DNA of 13,519 bases, taken from contig CAYGZA010000184.1 of the NCBI GenBank assembly GCA_964354135.1, positions 1 through 13,519 of the forward strand. The letters run 5' to 3'. Below, piece after piece: positions 6,161 to 12,647 of the stretch. Each line of letters begins with the position of its first letter. Within the stretch, counting starts at the first letter, position 1. Position numbers and translations under genes: made by a program. The DNA comes from CAYGZA01 sp964354135 (GTDB taxonomy: Bacteria > Planctomycetota > Planctomycetia > Pirellulales > Thermoguttaceae). Below the pieces are notes generated by a model. That model saw only the letters and a program-made list of their open reading frames with translations, ran no database searches and had not been told where the DNA came from.

Positions 6161-6649
6161 TCAGCTCTTCGCCGCGTATTGTTCGGCGAACTCGAGGATC
6201 CAAAGGTCCACCAACCCGGTAAACGAGGCCAGGTCGGCCTCCGCGAGCCGCTGATACTGGCTGCGGTTGAACAGCTCCTTGTTGCGGACCGTGCCTTTGG
6301 CCGCCAGCTCCAGCACGAAGTACTCGGAGACGGGACGGACGAGCAATTCCAGGCGGCTGAACAGGGTGGTCGGGCGGCGGCCGCGCCCGACGTCCACGTC
6401 GTCGCGGCTCACCGCCGCGCCCCAGCCGCGCTCGGAGACCACCGGCTCGAACCGGAAGCCCGGCAGGTGCTGCGGGACCTCCCGCAGGCATTTCTCGATG
6501 TGCTCCGAAAGCTCCAGCCGGTACTGGGTGTGCAGCCGGCGGAGTTCCTGCTCGGAGAGCGCCTTTTGGGCTTCAGCCTCGGCCCGGACGTGACTGGTCC
6601 GGTGGCCGCGCTCAATCGCCTTTTCCAGGCGCTTCTGGAAGTCCGTCAT
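6161..6649 (-). CDS. Conserved-looking hypothetical protein overlapping the end of tex
   Basis: This is a 162-residue soluble protein that I do not assign to a named family. Residues 1-58 (MTDFQKRLEKAIERGHRTSH onward) are charged and form a probable long helix or coiled coil. Residues 64-128 (GFRFEPVVSERGWGAAVSRD, then FSRLELLVRPVSEYFVLEL) look like a beta-rich core, and 130-162 a C-terminal helix. The start at ATG 6649 is inside the last 38 bases of tex in another frame, with a modest AAAGG ribosome site 10 bases upstream, so translation is probably coupled to tex. The frame remains open upstream, but those 43 codons are basic, Pro-rich and only mirror the tex tail. There is no signal peptide. 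A role alongside Tex is suggested by position only. Confidence 0.75.
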   Translation of the reverse strand: MTDFQKRLEKAIERGHRTSHVRAEAEAQKALSEQELRRLHTQYRLELSEHIEKCLREVPQHLPGFRFEPVVSERGWGAAVSRDDVDVGRGRRPTTLFSRLELLVRPVSEYFVLELAAKGTVRNKELFNRSQYQRLAEADLASFTGLVDLWILEFAEQYAAKS

Positions 6650-9600
6650 GCGGCGTGGGCCTTTCGTCGGCGGCGCTGGGGGGCTCGCTCTGCGTCGATG
6701 GCTCTTCGGCGACGGCAGCGGGGCTCGGTGTTTCCGCCTTCGGAGTATCCGGTTCGGTTGCGGCCGCTTGACCGTCACGCAGCGACGGAGGGATCTCGGC
6801 CATGGGTGTTCCGGGCTGTGCCACCGGCGCCTCGGGCGCGGCCGCCAACTGCTCCGGCTCGACCGGCGGCCGCTCGATTTCGGCCTGCGGCGTCTGAGGT
6901 TCGGCCTTCGGCTCCTCAGGCTGAGCCTGCGGCTGCGGCGGCTCAGTCTTCCTCGGGTCGGCCGGCTCTTTGGGTTTCGGCCGGGGCTCCTTCTCCTTCT
7001 CCTTGGGGCCTTTGGGCTTCGGTTTTCGCCCCTGGTCTTTCGTGCCGGCGTCGTGGTGCGTTATCTCGAAGAACTGCATCAGGTCGCCGAAGCTCCGCAT
7101 CGGCTCCTTGCCGGTCTTCATGTCGTCGGTGATCGGCGTGATCGGCCGCGGCCTGGGTCTCGGCCTGGGCGGGAACTTGGGTGGCCCGTGCGAGGCCCGT
7201 TGGGGCGGGCCCTTCGGCGGCGGCCTTCGCTCGCCGCCCGGCGGCCCGAAGCGGCGGGGCGGGCCTCCGGCCTGCGGTCTTTCGGCTTGCCCCGGCCCTT
7301 CGGCCCTTGCCGGCCCCTCGGCTCGCGGCGGTCCTTCCGACCGCGGGCGATCCTCCGCCCTGGTCCGATCCTCCGGCTTGCCGTGGCGGCGCGGCCCGCC
7401 GCGCGTGTGCCCCGGCGGGATCATCGTCAACGAAACCCGCCGCCGCTGCTTGTCCACCTCCAGGACCCAAACACGAACGATGTCCCCTACGGCAACCACT
7501 TCGTACGGGTCGCGGACGAACCGATCGGCCAACTGGCTGACATGTACCAGCCCGCTGTCGTGCATGCCGATGTCGACGAACGCCCCAAAGTCCACCACGT
7601 TGAGGACGGTCCCGGTCAGCTCCATGGCCGGGGTGAGGTCTTCCAGCTTGAGCACGCCTCGCTTGAAAATCGGCGGCGGCAGGTCTTCGCGGGGGTCGCG
7701 TCCGGGCCGGGCCAACTGGGCGATGATGTCCCGAAGCGACATCGTCCCCACCTCGAGTTCCTTGGCCAGGGCAAACGCGTCGATCTTGCCGAGCCGTTCC
7801 GCCCGCGCTGCGGCCGTCTCCTTGACGGCCAAATCCGCCGGCGTGCCGTCCAGTCTGGCCAGGACCTTTCCGGCAATCTCGTAGCTTTCGGGGTGGATCC
7901 AGGTGGCATCCAGCGGATTGTCGCCCACAATCTTCAGGAACCCGGCCGCCTGCACGAACGTTGCCTCGCCGATCCCGGGCACGTCCTTGAGCTGCTGCCG
8001 GGCGCGAAACGGGCCGTGCTCCAGGCGGTGCTCGTAGAGCCGCCGGGCGGTGAGCTGGTTCAAGCCCGACACGTATCGCAGCAGGGCGGGGCTGGACGTG
8101 TTCACGTCCACACCGACGTAGTTGACGCACGACTCGACCACCTCGTCCAACGACTCCTGGAGATGCTTGGCCTTGATGTCGTGCTGGTAGAGCCCGACGC
8201 CGAGATTGGCCGGCTCGATCTTGACCAATTCGCTCAGGGGGTCCTGCAACCGGCGGCCGATCGAGATCGCCCCGCGCAGCGAGGCATCGGACTGCGGGAA
8301 CTCCTCGCGGCCGATGCGGCTGGTCGAGTAGACGCTTGCTCCCGCCTCGTTGACGATCACGTACGGGATGCCTTTGTCCTTGAGCTCGCCGGCCAGCAGC
8401 TCGGCGACGAAGTCCTCCGTGTCGCGGCACGCGGTCCCGTTGCCGATGGCCACCACCGTCAGCTCGAAGCGGCCCATCAGGCTCGCGACGATCTGGCGGG
8501 CCTCCTGCCGACGGTCGGGCTTGCCGATCAGGTAGATCACGTCGTGCCCCAAGACGCTGCCGAACTGGTCCAGGGCCACCAGTTTGCAGCCGCTCTTGTA
8601 GCCGGGATCGATGGCCAGCACCCGGCGGTCCCGCACCGGCGGCTGAAGCAGAAGGTTTCGCAAGTTGCGGGCGAACACCGTCACCGCGTGCGTCTCGGCC
8701 CGCTCGGTCAGCTCGCGGCGGATCTCGCGGTCCAGGCTGGGCAAAATGAGCCGGGTGAGGGCGTCCCGGGCACAGCCGCGCAAGAACTCCGCGTGCGGAT
8801 GCCCCGGCGGGACGCACAACTCGTCCAGCACGCGGTACGTCTCCTCCAGATCGCACTCCATCCTTACCCGGAGCACCCTGGCCCGCTCGCCGCGGTTGAT
8901 CGCCAGCACGCGGTGCGGCGGGATCTTGCGGATCTCCTCGCTGTAGCTGAAGTAGTCGCTGAAGGCCTTCTGCTTCCGCTCCTCTTCCTTCCTCTTCTTC
9001 TGTTCTCGCTTGTCGCGATTGAGCTCGGCCCTCGTATGTCGGGGCGCGGGCTTCCTTTCCGGCGGGGCCGGCTGGACTCCAGCGGCCGGCTGGATTCCCG
9101 GCGGCGGCTCGATTGCCGGCATCGGCTCGGCATGCTCTGGGTCCGCGGCGATCGCGTTGGACGAAGCACTCGGGTCGGACGAGGAGTTCCCTGGCTGGCT
9201 TTCCTCCGCAACAGGCCCTGTTGCAGGCAATATCTCGCCACTCACTTGAGGGGGGTTCCCGGTTGTCGGGCCGCTTCCGTCGGCTGGATCCGCTCCCGTG
9301 CCGGAGCCCTCAGCACATGCACAGCCCCCAGGGTTGCCGTGCGCTTCCGACATCGGGTTGTTGCCACTCGATTGAGGGGTCTGCGCCGGGTGGAGAATGG
9401 TGGTCGTCGCCTCTGCCGAAGAGGCACCGGCGGCATGCTGCAGCGAAACCTCGGGCCGCGCGGGTTTCTCCGGCTTCTCCGAGAAGGCTTTTTGCTCGGG
9501 CCCGATCCGGCTGCACACCAGCCCCCCGGTGCGTTGCAGCACTTCGCGGAGCCGTTGACGCAGCTCCGCCTGTTCGCTGAACTGCTCGGCCAGGATGTGC

Positions 9601-10100
9601 CCTGCCCCCAACAGGGCATCCGCTGCGGTGCGAACCTCCCGATCCGGGTTGACGAAGTCGGCAGCTCGGGCATCCAGTTCCGGGCTCCCCACGGTTCCGT
9701 TGAGGATCTCCGTGGCCAGGAGTTCGAGCCCCCGCGAGCGGGCAACGGTCGCCAGCGTCTGTTTCTTGGGCTTGAACGGCAGGTACAGGTCTTCCAGCCG
9801 CTTGGTTGTGCCGGCGGCCCGGATTTGATCGGCGAGCTGCTCCGTCAGCTTCCCCTGGGCCTCGATGGAGCGAAGGATGGTCTGCTTCCGCTCGGCCAGG
9901 AGCCGCATCTTCGTGAGCCGGAACTGGATCTGCCGGATCGCCTCTTCATCCAGTCCCCCGGTTTGGTCCTTGCGATAGCGGGTGATGAACGGGACCGTGT
10001 TCCCTTCGTCCAAGAGCTCCACCACCGCTTCGACCTGTCGCAACGGAATGCCCAGCCCCCGGGCAACGTGCCGCAGATTGATCGTTATCAGGTCGGCCAT
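6612..10100 (-). CDS. tex: Tex-family S1 RNA-binding protein with large low-complexity additions
   Basis: This 1162-residue protein is the bacterial Tex/Spt6-like factor, a nucleic-acid-binding protein linked to transcription. Domains in order: Tex N-terminal helical region (1-199, with DEGNTVPFITRYRKDQTGGL and LEDLYLPFKPKKQT); an insertion (about 200-376); FSDYFSYSEEIRKIPPHRVLAINRGE (380-405), which resumes normal Tex sequence; an RNase H-like YqgF domain (about 492-620, starting VLAIDPGYKSGCK); a helix-hairpin-helix region (about 640-735, NYVGVDVNTSSPALLRYVSGL, then KDVPGIGEATFVQAAGFLKI); and the S1 domain (823-895, MELTGTVLNVVDFGAFVDIG). A tail from 896 to 1162 is Pro/Lys/Glu-rich with RAEGP-like repeats (914-941). 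Ordinary Tex has about 770-780 residues. The ATG at 10100 lacks a Shine-Dalgarno, but a near-consensus promoter lies 70 bases upstream. The tail overlaps the next gene by 38 bases. Confidence 0.95.
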   Translation of the reverse strand: MADLITINLRHVARGLGIPLRQVEAVVELLDEGNTVPFITRYRKDQTGGLDEEAIRQIQFRLTKMRLLAERKQTILRSIEAQGKLTEQLADQIRAAGTTKRLEDLYLPFKPKKQTLATVARSRGLELLATEILNGTVGSPELDARAADFVNPDREVRTAADALLGAGHILAEQFSEQAELRQRLREVLQRTGGLVCSRIGPEQKAFSEKPEKPARPEVSLQHAAGASSAEATTTILHPAQTPQSSGNNPMSEAHGNPGGCACAEGSGTGADPADGSGPTTGNPPQVSGEILPATGPVAEESQPGNSSSDPSASSNAIAADPEHAEPMPAIEPPPGIQPAAGVQPAPPERKPAPRHTRAELNRDKREQKKRKEEERKQKAFSDYFSYSEEIRKIPPHRVLAINRGERARVLRVRMECDLEETYRVLDELCVPPGHPHAEFLRGCARDALTRLILPSLDREIRRELTERAETHAVTVFARNLRNLLLQPPVRDRRVLAIDPGYKSGCKLVALDQFGSVLGHDVIYLIGKPDRRQEARQIVASLMGRFELTVVAIGNGTACRDTEDFVAELLAGELKDKGIPYVIVNEAGASVYSTSRIGREEFPQSDASLRGAISIGRRLQDPLSELVKIEPANLGVGLYQHDIKAKHLQESLDEVVESCVNYVGVDVNTSSPALLRYVSGLNQLTARRLYEHRLEHGPFRARQQLKDVPGIGEATFVQAAGFLKIVGDNPLDATWIHPESYEIAGKVLARLDGTPADLAVKETAAARAERLGKIDAFALAKELEVGTMSLRDIIAQLARPGRDPREDLPPPIFKRGVLKLEDLTPAMELTGTVLNVVDFGAFVDIGMHDSGLVHVSQLADRFVRDPYEVVAVGDIVRVWVLEVDKQRRRVSLTMIPPGHTRGGPRRHGKPEDRTRAEDRPRSEGPPRAEGPARAEGPGQAERPQAGGPPRRFGPPGGERRPPPKGPPQRASHGPPKFPPRPRPRPRPITPITDDMKTGKEPMRSFGDLMQFFEITHHDAGTKDQGRKPKPKGPKEKEKEPRPKPKEPADPRKTEPPQPQAQPEEPKAEPQTPQAEIERPPVEPEQLAAAPEAPVAQPGTPMAEIPPSLRDGQAAATEPDTPKAETPSPAAVAEEPSTQSEPPSAADERPTPHDGLPEAPGKGD
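9237..9379. repeat. In-frame 17-base direct repeats inside the tex insertion
   Basis: GCCACTCACTTGAGGGG (9237-9253) and GCCACTCGATTGAGGGG (9363-9379) match at 15 of 17 positions and are 126 bases apart, an exact multiple of three. In the tex frame they encode PQVSGE and PQSSGN. They suggest that the insertion grew by duplication or took in an intergenic-type repeat. Confidence 0.5.
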
Positions 10101-10467
10101 AAAGGGTTAACAGGCGTCAACAGGGCAGGTGACGCAGACCTCGCGGTAGTGGGGAGTTGACGATTTCGCACTGTAGCGCATTGCGGCGCGGTTGTCAAGA
10201 TTGCGGCCTATTGGGATTGCCGACACCACCCGCCGGACGGTCAGGGGAGGCATTGCCGGCTCCTTCGTTGCAGGCGCATCCCGGGGGCCATCGCGAAAAA
10301 GCCGCATTGTCGGCCAAAAAGATCAAACCCACAAGACACTCCCTGCCGATACAGAAGGAGGCAGATAGGGTGGGCACAAAGCGGCGCCTTGCCACGCGTC
10401 CGGCGGATGGGCCGTTGGGATGCCAGTGGAGACAGGGATGTCGCCGACCGACAAGGAATCTGGTCGC
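10101..10467. other. Intergenic region between tex and the 82-residue gene
   Basis: This 367-base gap separates two divergent genes. It holds the strong tex promoter near 10170-10198 and, at its right end, a possible small GTG-started frame (10370-10471). Between 10200 and 10350 I see no gene, repeat or convincing promoter for the rightward gene. Confidence 0.6.
10170..10198 (-). promoter_or_regulatory. Sigma70-type promoter of tex
   Basis: On the minus strand TTGACA (10198-10193) is followed by a 17-base spacer and TACAGT (10175-10170). The -35 is perfect and the -10 matches at 4 of 6, including the conserved TA and final T. The predicted start near 10163 gives a leader of about 60 bases to the ATG at 10100. 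This is the best promoter in the window. Confidence 0.8.
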
Positions 10468-10471
10468 ATGA
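10370..10471 (+). CDS. Possible small leader ORF upstream of the 82-residue protein
   Basis: A GTG at 10370 has a strong ribosome site, AAGGAG (10355-10360), 9 bases upstream, and opens a 33-codon frame beginning VGTKRRLATRPADG, basic and with two Cys. Its TGA (10469-10471) overlaps the ATG at 10468 as ATGA, the usual geometry of translational coupling. It may be a coupling or leader peptide, or the ribosome site may be fortuitous. No homology is claimed. Confidence 0.3.
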   Translation: MGTKRRLATRPADGPLGCQWRQGCRRPTRNLVA

Positions 10472-10716
10472 GTCGAACCCATCTTCGCATCTACACCGGC
10501 CCGGCAGAGGAAACGACCACCATCAACCTGGCGGAAGCCAAGCACGCCCGAGAGACCGTCGCCGTGCCCTTGGCGGACGTTCTCCCCCTTCTGGCCGATG
10601 CCGTCCGATCGGAACGGACCTGGCTGATGGACTTCGCCAACGAGGAAATCACGATCTCGATGGACCTCTACGAAGTCCTCTTGGCCTACCAGCATTATCG
10701 CCGCCCCTCCGCTTGA
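10468..10716 (+). CDS. Small uncharacterised acidic protein
   Basis: This 82-residue soluble protein begins MSRTHLRIYTGPAEETTTIN. It has a central stretch VAVPLADVLPLLADAVRSER (probably helical) and ends with TWLMDFANEEITISMDLYEV, then LLAYQHYRR. I do not recognise a named family; I recall short planctomycete proteins with the same MSRTHLR start and a DFA-E-I-I-LYEV end, but that is from memory only. Start choice is open: ATG 10438 has GGAG 6 bases upstream, ATG 10468 has AAGGA 10 bases upstream, and ATG 10420 has nothing convincing. 10468 is preferred because the extra residues (MSPTDKESGR) are not protein-like. The gene is convergent with the STAS gene, 34 bases apart. Confidence 0.65.
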   Translation: MSRTHLRIYTGPAEETTTINLAEAKHARETVAVPLADVLPLLADAVRSERTWLMDFANEEITISMDLYEVLLAYQHYRRPSA

Positions 10717-10750
10717 GCCGGCGCTTGGAGCTTGCGGATGGTGGCCGGGT

Positions 10751-11101
10751 CTAGGATTCCATGAAGGCGGCGATTGCCTCGCTACGGGTCGGGTGCATCG
10801 GCAACACCGTGTCCAACCGGACGATCCGGAGCACCTCCAGGCAGAACGGCTGCAGCCCACAGAGGGCCATCGATCCGCCGCGGGTCTTCAGGCGTTTCCA
10901 CGCCCTCACCAACAGTTCAATGAAAGCCGATCCGATGAAAGACGTGTGCGCGAGGTCGAGCAGCAGCCGCGGCGGCTCAGCGTAGGCTGCTTCCGAAAAC
11001 AGGACCTCCCCAAACGCCTCGAGGGCTTTGATGTCCAAGGAGGCGTAGCTCGGACCCAACTCCAGGATGGTCACGTCGTGTTGTTGAGTGACGCCGGCCA
11101 T
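10751..11101 (-). CDS. STAS-domain protein, anti-sigma-factor antagonist type
   Basis: This is a 116-residue single STAS domain of the SpoIIAA/RsbV kind. The core PPRLLLDLAHTSFIGSAFIELL (43-64) matches the strand-loop-helix bearing the phosphorylated serine; Ser58 in FIGSAF aligns with the target Ser of the SpoIIAA MDSSGLG motif, although the following SG is AF here. The rest (SMALCGLQPFCLEVLRIVRLDTVLPMHPT) is the usual second half. Such proteins bind an anti-sigma kinase when unphosphorylated and so free a sigma factor or other output. No kinase, phosphatase or sigma gene is next to it, so the partner must be elsewhere. The ATG 11101 has no clear Shine-Dalgarno and lies 6 bases after a plausible -10, so the mRNA may be leaderless. 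Confidence 0.85.
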   Translation of the reverse strand: MAGVTQQHDVTILELGPSYASLDIKALEAFGEVLFSEAAYAEPPRLLLDLAHTSFIGSAFIELLVRAWKRLKTRGGSMALCGLQPFCLEVLRIVRLDTVLPMHPTRSEAIAAFMES

Positions 11102-11107
11102 AACCTA

Positions 11108-11136
11108 AGTCTAAGCGGGTTCCCCCGGTCCGGCAA
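11108..11136 (-). promoter_or_regulatory. Candidate promoter of the STAS gene; possible leaderless start
   Basis: On the minus strand TTGCCG (11136-11131), a 17-base spacer and TAGACT (11113-11108) precede the ATG by only 6 bases. The spacing is ideal and the -35 matches 4 of 6. Transcription would start at about the ATG, consistent with the missing ribosome site. Confidence 0.45.
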
Positions 11137-11294
11137 GCGAGCGCGAGGCGCGACGGCGTCGAATGCTCACTCCCCCCCGACGCTCGGCAGACGCCCTCGG
11201 GGCGGCACAAGAGGGCGCGACGCTCGACGCCGGCAGAGCCGGGAATCGAAGTCCGCCGGACGGATTTCCACTGCCGGCGGAACGAGTCGTCGAT

Positions 11295-11300
11295 TATAAT
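11295..11300 (+). promoter_or_regulatory. TATAAT -10 element of the LOG-family gene
   Basis: A perfect TATAAT lies 36 bases before the GTG at 11337, giving a predicted leader near 30 bases with GAGG (11327-11330) in place for ribosome binding. The -35 region (TGCCGG, 11272-11277) is weak. Its position inside the longer open frame argues against an earlier start codon for the gene. Confidence 0.55.
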
Positions 11301-11336
11301 AGAGCGCGCCCATCTTGCGTTTCTCCGAGGCTCAGC

Positions 11337-12449
11337 GTGGAACGACCCCTTTGCGACCGGCCGCTTTGTGATGAACCGACGGCTCCCCCGCTGCCGGCGG
11401 ACCCTCCCATGCGCGACGGGGCAAGCGCGCCGGGGCACGGGGGGATCGACCAGGCTGCGCCCGGGCCCGTCACTTCGCCGCACATCGCCGATCTGATTGA
11501 GCAGATCAAGGAGTCGGCCGACAAGCTGGCCAGCGATCGGACCAGCCGCGGCGATCTGAAGATCGTCAGCCGCACCCTCCGCGAGCTGCGCTACGCTTTT
11601 AAGGTGTTCGCTCCCTATCGCCGCCGCCGCAAGGTGGCCATCTTCGGCTCCGCGCGCACCCCCCGCGACACCCCGGCCTACGAGCAGGCGGTGCGATTCG
11701 CTCGCGCCATGGCCGCTCAGGAGTGGCTGGTCGTGACGGGTGCGGCCAGCGGGATCATGGAAGCGGGGCACGTCGGCGCCGGCCGCGACAAGTCGATGGG
11801 CCTGAACATCCTCCTGCCCTTCGACCAGGCGGCCAACCACGTCATCGCCGGCGACCGCAAGCTGGTCCACATGAAGTACTTCTTCAACCGCAAGCTGATG
11901 TTCGTCAAGGAGTGCCACGCCATCTGCCTCTTGCCCGGCGGCTTCGGCACGCTCGACGAGGGCCTCGAAGTTCTCACCCTCCTGCAAACCGGCAAGCGCG
12001 ACATGGTCCCGCTCGTCCTGCTGGACGAGCCGGGCGGCGACTTCTGGGCCCGTTTCCACGGCTTCCTCCGCGACCAGTTGCTGGCCCGCGGGATGATCAG
12101 CCCCGAAGACCTCGCGCTCTACAGGCTCACCGATCGCGTGGAGGAGGCCGTGGCCGAGATCCTCCGCTTCTTTCGCGTCTACCACAGCATGAGGCACGTG
12201 CGGGAGCGGACGGTGCTGCGATTGCAGCAGCCCCTCAGCCCGGAATGCCTGGAAGAGATCAACCGTGGCTTTGCCGACATGCTGGAAAGCGGCCGCTTCG
12301 CGCTCTCCGATCCGCTGCCGGACGAGAAGGACGAGTGCGATCTAGCGCATCTGCCCCGAATGGTCTTCGCGTTCAACCACCGCAGCTTCGGGCGGCTCAG
12401 GCAGTTGATCGACTTCGTCAACGCGCAGGTGCCGGTTCCCCGCACGTGA
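11337..12449 (+). CDS. LOG-family (lysine decarboxylase-like) nucleotide-binding protein
   Basis: This is a 370-residue protein counted from a GTG start. The Rossmann-like LOG core spans about residues 98-285: KVAIFGSART (99-108), VTGAASGIMEAGHVGA (133-148), the RK pair in FFNRKLMF (182-189) and the signature PGGFGTLDE (200-208). LOG proteins are phosphoribohydrolases acting on nucleoside monophosphates (cytokinin-activating in plants) or related hydrolases; lysine decarboxylase activity is a historical mislabel. This form is longer than the classic 180-200-residue LOG, with a helical N-terminal lead (about 52-95) and a C-terminal part (290-370), so the substrate is uncertain. The GTG at 11337 is preferred because GAGG is 6 bases upstream and TATAAT 36 bases upstream; an ATG at 11163 precedes that promoter, and an ATG at 11409 lacks a ribosome site. 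Confidence 0.85.
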   Translation: MERPLCDRPLCDEPTAPPLPADPPMRDGASAPGHGGIDQAAPGPVTSPHIADLIEQIKESADKLASDRTSRGDLKIVSRTLRELRYAFKVFAPYRRRRKVAIFGSARTPRDTPAYEQAVRFARAMAAQEWLVVTGAASGIMEAGHVGAGRDKSMGLNILLPFDQAANHVIAGDRKLVHMKYFFNRKLMFVKECHAICLLPGGFGTLDEGLEVLTLLQTGKRDMVPLVLLDEPGGDFWARFHGFLRDQLLARGMISPEDLALYRLTDRVEEAVAEILRFFRVYHSMRHVRERTVLRLQQPLSPECLEEINRGFADMLESGRFALSDPLPDEKDECDLAHLPRMVFAFNHRSFGRLRQLIDFVNAQVPVPRT

Positions 12450-12538
12450 GCAGGATGCCCAGAGACCACTTGTGCTGCCGGCAGCCGGAATCCGTGCGCG
12501 CCGCGGAGCCGCCCCTCCCCGAAAACCGGGAAGTCCGC

Positions 12539-12544
12539 TATCAT
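12539..12544 (+). promoter_or_regulatory. Candidate -10 element for typA
   Basis: TATCAT sits in CGCTATCATG (12536-12545), which resembles the -10 contexts of tex and the PQQ gene. The expected -35 region (TCCCCG, 12516-12521) is poor. The leader would be about 97 bases. The rest of the gap from 12450 to 12647 shows only the short palindrome GCTGCCGGCAGC after the LOG-family gene. Confidence 0.35.
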
Positions 12545-12647
12545 GATGGGTTTCGCTTGGGCGGAAGCGAGGACGGGATAGGCGGCACGACTGCGAGCAC
12601 CGCTCCTCCCCCTCAGCGCATCCCCGCGTCTACCGTGAAACTCGACC

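Noticed and set aside
7278..7361. Tandem RAEGP-like codons in tex considered as a possible separate DNA repeat element
   Set aside because: The repeat keeps the tex frame, is degenerate at the DNA level and is best explained as low-complexity coding expansion.
6648..10160. A 1170-codon open frame on the plus strand opposite tex
   Set aside because: It is the mirror of the tex reading frame in GC-rich DNA. Its translation is Arg/Gly/Leu-rich with no domain, and tex is unmistakable on the other strand.
10195..10860. A 221-codon minus-strand frame over the 82-residue gene
   Set aside because: It is antisense to two better-supported genes and has no protein-like features.
11163..11336. Upstream ATG for the LOG-family gene
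   Set aside because: It lies before the TATAAT at 11295 and adds low-complexity residues; GTG 11337 has the ribosome site.
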